This document shows positions 1 through 8,248 of a stretch of DNA of 64,000 nt, piece by piece. A model generated the notes under the pieces. The model had not been told where the DNA came from. It made no database searches and was given only the letters and a program-made list of their open reading frames with translations. Positions within the stretch are counted from its first letter, which is position 1. The number at the start of each line of letters is the position of its first letter. Origin of the DNA: Natronoarchaeum mannanilyticum (GTDB lineage: Archaea > Halobacteriota > Halobacteria > Halobacteriales > Natronoarchaeaceae); NCBI RefSeq assembly GCF_039522665.1, contig NZ_BAAADV010000001.1, forward strand, positions 124,001-188,000, read 5' to 3'. Both the position numbers and the translations under genes were made by a program.

Positions 1-1
1 C

Positions 2-70
2 CGGTTCAAGAGCGGCCGGTGGATGGCGATCAGCCGGTCCTATCGCCCCGAGGCGTCGCTGAGCGACTGA
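2..70 (+). CDS. C-terminal end of an unidentified protein (partial)
   Basis: An open frame enters from the left edge and ends at the TGA at 68-70, giving 22 residues that finish RPEASLSD. The residues are polar and ordinary for a haloarchaeal C-terminus. Too little is present to name a family. The call rests only on frame, codon use and the absence of another gene here. Confidence 0.4.
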   Translation, partial: RFKSGRWMAISRSYRPEASLSD

Positions 71-160
71 TTGGTCTCGATAGTCCGCCGAATCCGTTTC
101 CCTCGATGTGTGGTAACACCAAACAATAAATACGACAGACGTAGTCATAGTTCGTTGTCC

Positions 161-391
161 ATGTCTAGTTCGCGACGTACCCTTCCGATCCGACCCGACG
201 CGATCCCCACGTCGCTGCTCGCGCTGGCAACCGTCGCCGCGCTGACGCTGACCGGTGCCGATGTTGGCGTCAGGGCGCTGATGGCTGCTGGACTCTCGAA
301 GAACGCGGCGGGCACCGGAACCATGCTTGTCGCCATCGTCGTCGGGCTCGCCGTACTGATGCGACTGACGAGAGCCGTCTCGACCCGATAA
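161..391 (+). CDS. small two-helix membrane protein, unknown function
   Basis: Predicted 76 residues with two hydrophobic segments, about residues 17-38 and 56-70, joined by a short loop, and Arg-rich ends. It is therefore probably a small inner-membrane protein of unknown role. The ATG at 161 is preferred over the upstream TTG at 71 because an AT-rich TATA-like stretch (126-132) lies about 30 bases before it, as expected for a leaderless haloarchaeal transcript. No family is recognised. Confidence 0.65.
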   Translation: MSSSRRTLPIRPDAIPTSLLALATVAALTLTGADVGVRALMAAGLSKNAAGTGTMLVAIVVGLAVLMRLTRAVSTR

Positions 392-736
392 TTGGCGGCC
401 GGACGCTCAATTTCGAGTTTCGGGCATCCGAATCGTTGTTTTTCGCGCTCTCGCTCCGAGAGCGACTGCGTCGCCCTCGCGACGCTCTCCCTGGGTCACC
501 CTCAGATTCTATATCGCAATATGAGATTTATCACTTCGTTCAGACACCGCTTCGGCGTCGCACCGAAATCAGGACAAATCGAGGCGTTAACCCGTGAAGT
601 GCTCAAAATCGACACATAGAAGCGCATTTTGGTGGATCGCAAGCGAACGGAACCCGCTCGAAGCGGCGCCTCGGGCGTCGAGCGCGCCTGCGCCGAACCG
701 ACGCAGTTTAAGGCGCGGCACTCCGAACCCGGAGGT
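392..736. other. intergenic region before aspS
   Basis: This 345-base gap has no convincing gene. It holds an inverted repeat of CGCTCTCG and CGAGAGCG type around 449-465, an AT-rich patch at 503-540 and, at the end, a TATA-like TTTAAGG (705-711) followed by a GGAGGT Shine-Dalgarno directly before the aspS ATG. The open frames 392-619 (+) and 502-750 (-) have no family resemblance and poor codon use. Confidence 0.5.
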
Positions 737-2038
737 ATGCAGGACCGCACTTACACAGCGGACGCCGAGCCGGGCGACGCCGTCACCGTCGCCGGCTGGG
801 CTCACGAGATCCGCGACCTCGGCGGGATCGCCTTCCTCATCGTTCGAGACCAGTCCGGGAAGATCCAGGTCAAGTTCGAGAAAGACGAGATGGACGACGA
901 GCTCGTCGAAACGGGACTGGACATCTCCCGGGAGAGCGTCGTCAAGGTGACCGGCGACGTCGAGGAAGAACCCCGCGCTCCGACCGACGTCGAGATCGTC
1001 CCCGAAGACGTGGAGGTCATCGCGCCCGCGGACCCCGAACTGCCGCTCGATCCCTCGGGGAAGGTCGACGCCGAACTCCCGACGCGACTCGACAACCGGA
1101 CGCTCGACGTCCGAAAGCCCGAGATACAGGCGATCTTCGAGATCCGCGCGGAGATCCTGCGCGCGGTTCGCGACTACTTCCGATCGATCGGCAGCACGGA
1201 GATCAACACGCCGAAGATCGTCGCCACGGGCACCGAGGGCGGCACCGAGCTGTTCCCGGTCACCTACTTCGGCCAGGAAGCGTTCATGAACCAGTCGCCC
1301 CAGCTGTTCAAGCAGCTGATGGTCGGTTCCGGACTCGAGCGCGTCTTCGAGGTCGGCCCGATCTTCCGCGCCGAGGAGCACAACACGCCGCGACACCTCA
1401 ACGAGGCGACGATGATCGACTTCGAGTCGGCCTTCATCGACCACGAGGAGGCAATGGACGTCTGCGAGGGCACGCTCCACGCCGCCTACCAGGCCGTCGA
1501 GGAGAACTGCCAGGAGGAGCTCGAACTCCTGGGGTACGACGACTTCGCGGCCCCTGAGGAGGACTTCCCGCGACTCACCTACGAGGAGGCTCTCGAGCGC
1601 ATCAACGCCACCGGCGAGCTTGACGAGCAGCTCGTCTGGGGCGACGACCTCTCTACCGAGGCCGAAAAGGCGCTCGGCGACGAGATCGGCGGCCACTACT
1701 TCATCACCGACTGGCCCAGCGAGATCAAGCCGTTCTACATCCAGGACTACGACGACGACGAGGAGCTCTCGAAGGGCTTCGACCTCATGCACCCGCGCAT
1801 GGAACTGGTCTCGGGCGGCCAGCGCGAGCACCGCTACGAGAACCTCGTCGAAGGGTTCGAGCAGCAGGGGCTCGATCCCTCGCAGTTCGAGTACTACACC
1901 AAGATGTTCAAGTACGGCATGCCGCCCCACGCCGGGTGGGCCTACGGCGTCGAGCGCGTCGTGATGACGATGCTCGACCTCGACAACATCCGGGAGGCCG
2001 TGCTCTTCCCGCGAGACCGGCAGCGGCTGAGTCCGTAG
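737..2038 (+). CDS. aspS: aspartyl-tRNA synthetase, probably non-discriminating (Asp/Asn)
   Basis: A class IIb aminoacyl-tRNA synthetase of 433 residues, the usual archaeal length. It has an N-terminal OB-fold anticodon domain (about 1-100) and then the catalytic domain with the class II motifs ([11 protein letters not shown]-terminal [19 protein letters not shown]). It charges tRNA-Asp. His23 in GWAHE and Pro82 align, by eye, with Trp26 and Lys85 of the discriminating Thermococcus enzyme. His and Pro there are the residues associated with enzymes that also charge tRNA-Asn, so Asn-tRNA would be made by GatCAB amidation. The ATG at 737 has a strong GGAGGT next to it. Confidence 0.97.
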   Translation: MQDRTYTADAEPGDAVTVAGWAHEIRDLGGIAFLIVRDQSGKIQVKFEKDEMDDELVETGLDISRESVVKVTGDVEEEPRAPTDVEIVPEDVEVIAPADPELPLDPSGKVDAELPTRLDNRTLDVRKPEIQAIFEIRAEILRAVRDYFRSIGSTEINTPKIVATGTEGGTELFPVTYFGQEAFMNQSPQLFKQLMVGSGLERVFEVGPIFRAEEHNTPRHLNEATMIDFESAFIDHEEAMDVCEGTLHAAYQAVEENCQEELELLGYDDFAAPEEDFPRLTYEEALERINATGELDEQLVWGDDLSTEAEKALGDEIGGHYFITDWPSEIKPFYIQDYDDDEELSKGFDLMHPRMELVSGGQREHRYENLVEGFEQQGLDPSQFEYYTKMFKYGMPPHAGWAYGVERVVMTMLDLDNIREAVLFPRDRQRLSP

Positions 2039-2105
2039 GACGAAGCCGCTGGGAGCCAGCGAGACGAGCGGAGCGAGTCTCGCCGGACCGGCAGCGACTG
2101 AGTCT
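2015..2105 (+). repeat. near-direct 20-base repeat flanking a palindrome at the aspS 3' end
   Basis: 2015-2034 (last codons of aspS) and 2086-2105 match at 18 of 20 positions. Between them lies a perfect 7-bp inverted repeat, GCGAGAC (2059-2065) and GTCTCGC (2077-2083), around a GAGCGGAGCGA loop. The layout resembles insertion of a small palindromic element with duplication of the gene's 3' end. Confidence 0.6.
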
Positions 2106-2382
2106 TTGACGCCGTAATTCGCCGTCACTGCTTCTGCCCGCGATCTCGACGCCGAACAGACAACTGAAGAGCACGCGCGGTCGTCGATCCGTCAACCGGT
2201 AGCTGCTATATCAAACAGCGGGGCGCGGCCTCGTCGCCGGCCGATTCGTCGATGAAACGACCCGGCGCCACGCGTCGAGTCGTGAGCGACGCTCCGTCGC
2301 GCCCGCGGCCCGACAACTCGCCACTCGTTGCCGCCCTTCGGAGAACGCAATCCCTAAACGCCTGTCCGCCTACATTCTGGCT
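2039..2382. other. intergenic region between aspS and mfnA
   Basis: A 344-base gap. Its left part holds the palindrome and repeated aspS tail described separately. The rest has no gene that can be supported. A weak promoter for mfnA may lie near 2350-2360 (ATCCCTAAAC). Confidence 0.4.
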
Positions 2383-3456
2383 ATGCGAGCCGAGCCGCAG
2401 GATTTCAGCCGGGTGCTCTCCTCGATGTGTACCGAACCGCACCCGGTGGCGCGCGAGGCCGCCGAAGCTTTCCTGGCGACCAACCCCGGCGACCCCGGAA
2501 CGTACCAGACGGTCGCCGAACTCGAAACCGATGCGGTCGACGCGCTGGGCGAGATCGTGGGGCTGGACGATCCGCACGGCTACGTCGCCAGCGGCGGGAC
2601 CGAGGCCAACATCCAGGCCGTGCGGGCCGCGCGCAACCTCGCGGCGACCGAGGACCCAAACGTCGTGCTGCCCGAGAGCGCCCACTTCAGCTTCCGGAAG
2701 GCGGCGGGGCTGCTCGGCGTCGAACTTCGGACCGCGCCGGTCGACGACGACTATCGGGTGCACGTCGACGCCGTGACGGAGCTGGCCGACGCCGACACCG
2801 CGCTGGTCGTGGGCGTCGCCGGTTCGACCGAGTACGGCCGCGTCGACCCGCTCGACGCGCTGGCGGACGTGGCCGACGACGCCGGCGCCCTGCTCCACGT
2901 CGACGCCGCCTGGGGTGGATTCGTCCTCCCCTTTACCGACCGCGAGTGGCGCTTCGACCACGTCGACGCGGACACGCTGACGATCGATCCGCACAAGATG
3001 GGCTGTGCGGCGATCCCCGCGGGCGGGTTTCTCACCCGATCGCCGGAGGTGCTCGACGCGCTGGCCGTCGACACGCCGTACCTCGAATCGACCGATCAGG
3101 CGACGCTCACCGGGACGCGCAGCGGCGCCGGCGTCGCTAGCGTCGTCGCCGCGCTGGAGGAACTCTGGCCGGAGGGCTACCGCGAGCAGTACGTGCGCGC
3201 CCAGAACAACGCCGACTGGCTGGCCGACGCCCTCGCCGAGCGGGGGTACGACGTGGTCGAGCCCGAACTGCCGCTCGTGGCCGCCGACGTCCCGCCGACG
3301 CTGTTCGATCGCCTGCGCGAGGAGGGGTGGCGCATCTCGCGAACGGGCGCCGGCGAACTCCGGGTCGTCTGCATGCCCCACGTCACCCGCGAGATGCTGG
3401 AGTCGTTCGTCGCGGACGTCGACGCGCTCCGGCGGACCGTCAGCACGGGCGACTGA
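2383..3456 (+). CDS. mfnA: L-tyrosine/L-aspartate decarboxylase (PLP)
   Basis: A 357-residue group II PLP decarboxylase of the archaeal MfnA family. Asp174 in HVDAAWGG is placed to bind the pyridine nitrogen, and Lys205 in TIDPHKMG is the Schiff-base lysine. Methanogens use MfnA to make tyramine for methanofuran. Haloarchaea lack methanofuran, so the likely role is aspartate decarboxylation to beta-alanine for coenzyme A (inferred). Full length, ATG start, stand-alone transcript. Confidence 0.92.
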   Translation: MRAEPQDFSRVLSSMCTEPHPVAREAAEAFLATNPGDPGTYQTVAELETDAVDALGEIVGLDDPHGYVASGGTEANIQAVRAARNLAATEDPNVVLPESAHFSFRKAAGLLGVELRTAPVDDDYRVHVDAVTELADADTALVVGVAGSTEYGRVDPLDALADVADDAGALLHVDAAWGGFVLPFTDREWRFDHVDADTLTIDPHKMGCAAIPAGGFLTRSPEVLDALAVDTPYLESTDQATLTGTRSGAGVASVVAALEELWPEGYREQYVRAQNNADWLADALAERGYDVVEPELPLVAADVPPTLFDRLREEGWRISRTGAGELRVVCMPHVTREMLESFVADVDALRRTVSTGD

Positions 3457-3611
3457 GACGAAATCGGTCGTATCGGCACTGAAAACGGCCGAATCCGGCG
3501 CATACGGTTAAGCTCCCTGCGCACCTAGAGGTAGGTAGGAACGAGGTCGGTGCCGCCGACCGGATCGATTTTCTCTCTCGCGGCCGCGACGCCGACGTTC
3601 CGGTGATACCA

Positions 3612-4304
3612 ATGATTTCAGAAGCCATCGACTACCCGCGCAGCAACGAAGGTTCCGTACGAACTCTCCTGATCGGGGGACTGCTCGCGCTCACGAGCGT
3701 TCTGATCGTCCCGGCGATCGTCCTGATCGGTTACTTCATGCGCGTGCTCCGCTCGGTCGCCCGCGGCGACGAGCGCGCGCCCGCCTTCGAGAACTGGGAG
3801 GGGCTGCTCCGCGAGGGCGTCCGCGGGTCGGTCGTCGCGCTCGCCTACGCGCTCGTCTCGGCGGTCGGCGCCGTCGTGTTCGTCGGCGGCGCGCTCGCGC
3901 TGACCGGCGACGCGACCGCCGTCGGCGTCGCGCTGCTGGTGATCGGCGGACTGCTGTGGGTCGCGCTCTCGCTCGCCGCCGCGTACGTCACGCCCGCCGC
4001 GCTGGCTAACGTCGCCGAGAGCGGCCGGATCGGCGCCGGCTTCGACGTCGCGACGCTCAGCCCCGTGCTGTTCAGCGAATCGTACGCGACCGCCTGGCTC
4101 GTCGCGGCGGGGTTCGTCCTCGCCGGCGGCGTCGTCTCGGGCATCTTCGCCGGCATCCCCGCGGTCGGAGCGGTCGTCGCCGCGTTCGTCGGCTTCTACG
4201 CCGGCGTCGCCGCGTACTACGCGATCGGGCGGGCCTGGGGCGACCGCGAGGAGGTCGACGTCGCCGAGATCGACCCCGAAACCGTCTCCCGGCCGGCCGC
4301 CTGA
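3612..4304 (+). CDS. DUF4013 family membrane protein
   Basis: 230 residues with several hydrophobic segments (about 20-45, 75-100, 105-135, 160-185 and 190-215). The N-terminal region around residues 30-75, with IGYFMRVLRSVARGD and PAFENWEGLLREGVRG, is the typical start of DUF4013 proteins, which are widespread in Halobacteria and have no known function. ATG 3612 is chosen over GTG 3603, only three codons upstream. Confidence 0.85.
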   Translation: MISEAIDYPRSNEGSVRTLLIGGLLALTSVLIVPAIVLIGYFMRVLRSVARGDERAPAFENWEGLLREGVRGSVVALAYALVSAVGAVVFVGGALALTGDATAVGVALLVIGGLLWVALSLAAAYVTPAALANVAESGRIGAGFDVATLSPVLFSESYATAWLVAAGFVLAGGVVSGIFAGIPAVGAVVAAFVGFYAGVAAYYAIGRAWGDREEVDVAEIDPETVSRPAA

Positions 4305-4398
4305 CGTCGGTCGCCAGACTGAATCTCCCGGTCGGCACCCCGCCGACCGAACTACCGCAACCTGACGGTTTTTCCGACGCCGTGCCGACTCCCGTACC

Positions 4399-5376
4399 AT
4401 GGACCTCGGTATCATCAGCACTGCGGACATCGCCCGCGGATCGCTCATTCCCGCTCTGGAGGGCAGCGACCACGACGTCGCCGCGATCAGTTCGCGCGAC
4501 GCCGACCGCGCCCGATCGGTCGCCGACGAGTACGGCATTCCCCGGAGCTACGGCTCCTACGAGGAACTGCTCGAAGACGACGGCATCGACGGCGTGTACA
4601 ACCCCCTACCCAACGGGCTCCACGCAGAATGGACGAAGAAGGCCGCCGACGCGGGGCTGCACGTGCTCTGCGAGAAACCCCTGACCGAGGACGCCGAGGA
4701 GGCCCGCGAGGTCGTGGACCACTGCGCTGATCGCGGCGTCACGCTGATGGAGGCGTTCATGTACCGGTACCACCCCCGCACGGAGCGCGCCGCCCAACTC
4801 GCGCGCGAGGAACTCGGCGAGATCCGGTCGGTGAACGCCTCGTTCAAGTTCCCGCTGTACGGCCGCCCCGGAGACGTGCGCCTCGATCCCGATCTGGCCG
4901 GCGGGAGCCTGATGGACGTGGGCTGTTACGCCGTCTCGGCGGCGGGGCTGTTCCTCGGGGAACCAGATCGCGCGTACGCGCACACCGACGACTCGCGCGG
5001 TAGTGGTGTCGACACCGAACTCGCCGGCGTGCTGGAGTACGAATCTGGAGCTTCGGCCCGCGTGGCCTGCGGCTTCGACACGCAGCTCGTCCAGCGCTAC
5101 CGCGTCGAGGCGACCGACGGCTGGATCGAGGTGGGCGACGCCTTCGACGCGCCGACCGAGGAGCCCGTCGAGCTGGAGTACCGGATCGACGGCCGGCACG
5201 GCGTCGAGACGTTCGACCCGATCGACCAGTACCGCCTTGAGGTCGATCACTTCGCGGAATCGATCGAGGCCGGCGAGGAGCCGCGCACCGGCGGCACCGA
5301 GGCGATCGCGAACATGCGCGTGATCGACGCGCTCTACGAGAGCGCCGACCGCGACGCGCCGGTATCGGTCGAGTGA
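4399..5376 (+). CDS. Gfo/Idh/MocA family NAD(P)-dependent oxidoreductase
   Basis: 325 residues: an N-terminal Rossmann domain (about 1-120, beginning DLGIISTADIARG) and a C-terminal substrate domain. Lys93 in CEKPLTEDAEEA is the family's catalytic EKP lysine. Members oxidise sugars or related polyols, and haloarchaeal D-xylose dehydrogenases belong here, but the substrate cannot be decided from sequence. There is no sugar operon around it. Its 3' end faces an MFS gene on the other strand. Confidence 0.9.
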   Translation: MDLGIISTADIARGSLIPALEGSDHDVAAISSRDADRARSVADEYGIPRSYGSYEELLEDDGIDGVYNPLPNGLHAEWTKKAADAGLHVLCEKPLTEDAEEAREVVDHCADRGVTLMEAFMYRYHPRTERAAQLAREELGEIRSVNASFKFPLYGRPGDVRLDPDLAGGSLMDVGCYAVSAAGLFLGEPDRAYAHTDDSRGSGVDTELAGVLEYESGASARVACGFDTQLVQRYRVEATDGWIEVGDAFDAPTEEPVELEYRIDGRHGVETFDPIDQYRLEVDHFAESIEAGEEPRTGGTEAIANMRVIDALYESADRDAPVSVE

Positions 5377-5582
5377 ACGGGCGATACACCGGCTAGAAGC
5401 TCAGTTTTCGGAACCTTCGACGTTCGTATCGCGCCCGATCGTCAGCGACTGCTCCGGCGCCGACCGGCGGGATAAATCCTATACCGCGATAGCAAATCGG
5501 TGTCGGCGTCGCGATGCCCTGCCGAGGCGGCCGTCGCGAAAAAGATGAGCGGCCGTCTGTCGGTCGATCGCGGATCGCACGG

Positions 5583-6755
5583 TCAGTACTCCGACCCGAG
5601 CAACCAATTCGCGCCGAGAAGTACGAGCACGACCGCCATCAGCACCGCGAGCATCGTGAACGAGGCCGCCCACCCGAACTGATCGGCCACGGTCCCGGTG
5701 GCAACCGATCCGGTCGCGGCGATCATCATGTACACCGTCCGCACCAGACCGAAGCCGGCGCCCCGCTCCTCGTCGGAGAGCTGGTCCATGAACCGCGGGA
5801 TCACCGCGGCGCCCCAACCCATCCCCAGGCCGAGCAGGACGATCCCGGCCGACACCGCGGCGATCCCCGGCCCCGCGACGAGCAGCCCGAACCCGGCGAT
5901 GCCGGCGCCCATGCACAGCGCGGTGGCGACGTCGCGCCCGAACCGGTCGGCGACCGACCCGACCGCGACCTGCAACACCCCCTGGATCACGAAGTAGACC
6001 GCAAACAGCGTCCCCGACAGCGTTCCGGAGTACCCCCGGAAGTTCTCGAGGAACGTCGGCAGGAACGACGCGACGCCCTGCCACGTGAAATCGCAGATGA
6101 TCGCGACGGCACCCGTAAAGACGATCGAGGGCCGCGAGAGCAGATCGAGGATCGGCGCGAGTTCGAGCCGCTCGCGCATCGGCTGGTCGGGTCGCCGCGG
6201 CTCGGTCGGCCGGACGCCGCGCGCGAACAGCGCCAGCGCCGGGATCGCGACGACGACGGTGATCCCGACCGCCGGCCGCCAGCCGTGTCGAACCGCGATC
6301 CACGAGACGACGATGGGCGTGAGCAGCCCGGCGGCGGGCGCGCCGGCGTTGTGCAGGCCGACCGCAGTCCCGATGTCGTCGTACGTGCGCGTGAGCAGCG
6401 TCGTCGCGACGCTGTAGTGCAGTCCTGCGGCGGCGCCCAAGAGCACCGTTCCGAGGACGAACACGGCGAACTGCGGGGCCGAGACGATCAGGAGACTCGT
6501 CGCGCCGGTGCCCGCGATCGACGCGAGGACGACGATCCGCTCGCCGTACCGGTCGGCAAGGAGGCCACTGGGGAACTGCGCGAGCGCGTAGGTCATCCAC
6601 ATCCCCGTCAGCGCCAGCCCGATCAGGCCGTTCGAGACGCCGAACTCCGCGGTGAGATCGGGGACGACCGGACTGATCGCGAGCCGGCCGACCATCGTCA
6701 CGAAGAAGGCCAGCGTACAGAGGGCGAGGACGGTGTCGCGGTAGCGCCAGCGCAT
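5583..6755 (-). CDS. MFS transporter
   Basis: 390 residues with about 12 hydrophobic segments and the MFS motif A in the first cytoplasmic loop, SGLLADRYGERIVVL (about residues 63-77). It starts MRWRYRDTVLA at 6755. The frame stays open 26 codons further upstream, but that part is Arg-rich, has no other Met and would overlap the promoter region facing the tRNA-binding gene, so the shorter start is used. The substrate is unknown. It runs convergent to the oxidoreductase and divergent from the next gene. Confidence 0.92.
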   Translation of the reverse strand: MRWRYRDTVLALCTLAFFVTMVGRLAISPVVPDLTAEFGVSNGLIGLALTGMWMTYALAQFPSGLLADRYGERIVVLASIAGTGATSLLIVSAPQFAVFVLGTVLLGAAAGLHYSVATTLLTRTYDDIGTAVGLHNAGAPAAGLLTPIVVSWIAVRHGWRPAVGITVVVAIPALALFARGVRPTEPRRPDQPMRERLELAPILDLLSRPSIVFTGAVAIICDFTWQGVASFLPTFLENFRGYSGTLSGTLFAVYFVIQGVLQVAVGSVADRFGRDVATALCMGAGIAGFGLLVAGPGIAAVSAGIVLLGLGMGWGAAVIPRFMDQLSDEERGAGFGLVRTVYMMIAATGSVATGTVADQFGWAASFTMLAVLMAVVLVLLGANWLLGSEY

Positions 6756-6860
6756 CGATACGCTCACCCGTCTCCGGCGCGGGGACGTACGCCTTCGGAT
6801 TTCGGGCGCGGCTTCCGCCTTCCGAAGGTTCAATTCGGCGGGCGGTGCAGATCCTCGACG

Positions 6861-7184
6861 ATGACTGAGAGTCCCTTCGACGTCACGATCAGGGTCGGCG
6901 AAGTGGTCGACGCCGAACCGTTTCCCGAGGCGAACAAACCCGAGCTCGTGAAGCTGTGGATCGACCTCGGCGACGAGGAGGTCCAGTCGGCCGCCCAGTT
7001 AGGGTACAACCACGATCCCGAGGAGCTGCCGGGGCGACAGGTGCTCTGTGCGACCGATCTCGGAACGGTCCCGATCGCGGGTTTCGAGTCGCAAGCGCTG
7101 ACGGTTGGCGTCCCCGACGCCGACGGCAACCCGATGCTGGTCGGTCCCGACGAGGACGTCCCGCTCGGTGGCGAGTTGTACTGA
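6861..7184 (+). CDS. CsaA/EMAP-II-type tRNA-binding protein
   Basis: A 107-residue single OB-fold of the tRNA-binding domain family, with RVGEVVDAEPFPEANKPELV near the N-terminus and VLCATDLG and VGVPDAD further on. It resembles stand-alone CsaA, which binds structured RNA or acts as an export chaperone in bacteria. The same fold occurs fused to MetRS at 10.0-10.4 kb in this window. Monocistronic, ATG start. Confidence 0.88.
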   Translation: MTESPFDVTIRVGEVVDAEPFPEANKPELVKLWIDLGDEEVQSAAQLGYNHDPEELPGRQVLCATDLGTVPIAGFESQALTVGVPDADGNPMLVGPDEDVPLGGELY

Positions 7185-7238
7185 GCGGCGGCCGGGACGG
7201 AGAAAGGAGGTGTCGGCAGGGGCGGCGACTGTTCGGAT

Positions 7239-7607
7239 TCAGCAGTCCGGACGGGCGTCGTCGCGAGCGGCCAGTTCGAGGTACGGCGCGAGCGCGGTCG
7301 CGGCCCGGGTCGACAGCGTCACGACGTCGGTCCGGGGATCGTACTCGGCGACCCCCGTCTCCTCGAACTTCGGTAGGTGCGTGTGGTAGAGCCCGGTCGC
7401 GACGCGCTGGCGGCGCTCGTCGGTCGGCTCGCCCTCCCGCTCCGCGACGGCCTCGGCGAGTTCCGAGAGCGGGACGGCGCCGACGCGGTCGGCGAGATAG
7501 TACAGCGCGTTGCGTCGCCGCGAGTGGTTCAGCACGTCGAAGATGACGTCAGCCCGCAGGCCGGGGTCGATGCGGTTCCGCTCGGGGTTGGCAGTGTCGG
7601 TCGTCAT
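7239..7607 (-). CDS. DUF7344 winged-helix protein
   Basis: 122 residues. The block HSRRRNALYYLADRVGAVPL, then a segment with LYHTHLPKFEETGVAEYD and VTLS, is the haloarchaeal DUF7344 pattern: a winged helix with a conserved HxHLPKL/FxxxG wing. Probably a DNA-binding regulator; targets unknown. Two relatives occur in the window (11767-12102 and the C-terminus of 39965-40984). Confidence 0.8.
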   Translation of the reverse strand: MTTDTANPERNRIDPGLRADVIFDVLNHSRRRNALYYLADRVGAVPLSELAEAVAEREGEPTDERRQRVATGLYHTHLPKFEETGVAEYDPRTDVVTLSTRAATALAPYLELAARDDARPDC

Positions 7608-7826
7608 GATAACATCACCCCGCCCTCACGTTCGATAGCGCGGCTGTACCGACGGTAGGGCGTGACGATTACGGCTTGCCGCGGGAGTAATATAGCCCTA
7701 TCTGAAGAATGCTCGCGTTCCGCCTCGTTTGCGTGTCGACCGTAGCGTGACGCGAGCGTTTACGTACCGAAAGGTGTTCGACGCGTTCGTTTACGACCCG
7801 ACGCGCGACGAGCGCGCGAGACGAGA

Positions 7827-8036
7827 TCAATCGTCGGCGTCGAGCGCGTCGCTCGCCCGGCGGCTGATCGTCACCGTCCAGTCGGGGACGCTGGGCGACT
7901 CGGTTTCGACCGTCCAGTCGCCGTCTACCGGCGACCCGGCGGCGAATGCCCGAAGCAGCAGGTCGGAGAGCTCGCGGTCGAACTCGACAGGCTCAGTGGG
8001 GGTGTCCGAACAATCTGTGGGATCGTGAGAGTACAT
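7827..8036 (-). CDS. small acidic haloarchaeal protein, unknown
   Basis: 69 residues starting MYSHDPTDC. The middle (FDRELSDLLLRAFAAG, then VDGDWTVETESPSVPDWTV) looks like a small folded domain. ATG 8036 is preferred to the longer Arg/Pro-rich start at 8090. It lies between a DUF7344 gene and metG. No family is recognised with confidence. Confidence 0.6.
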   Translation of the reverse strand: MYSHDPTDCSDTPTEPVEFDRELSDLLLRAFAAGSPVDGDWTVETESPSVPDWTVTISRRASDALDADD

Positions 8037-8248
8037 GGTCCGTCGTGGGTGTCGTCCGGCGGGTCGCGTCAGGGCGCGGGGCGGCGACACTCAGAGGGAA
8101 GGGAGGCGCGACGACAGCATAACGCTTGCGCGCGCCGGAGCAAGCACCGCGGCCGGAATCCCGCCCGTCGGCAGCGGCCGGAAACGCAGGTGAGCGATCC
8201 ACGGCCGAAACCAGCGGCTTTTACTCGCGGAAGCGACCAAGCGATAGT

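Noticed and set aside
587-2128. 513-residue open frame antisense to aspS
   Set aside because: It is a shadow of high-G+C third positions: Leu/Val/Arg/Asp repeats, no recognisable motif, and aspS is certain on the other strand.
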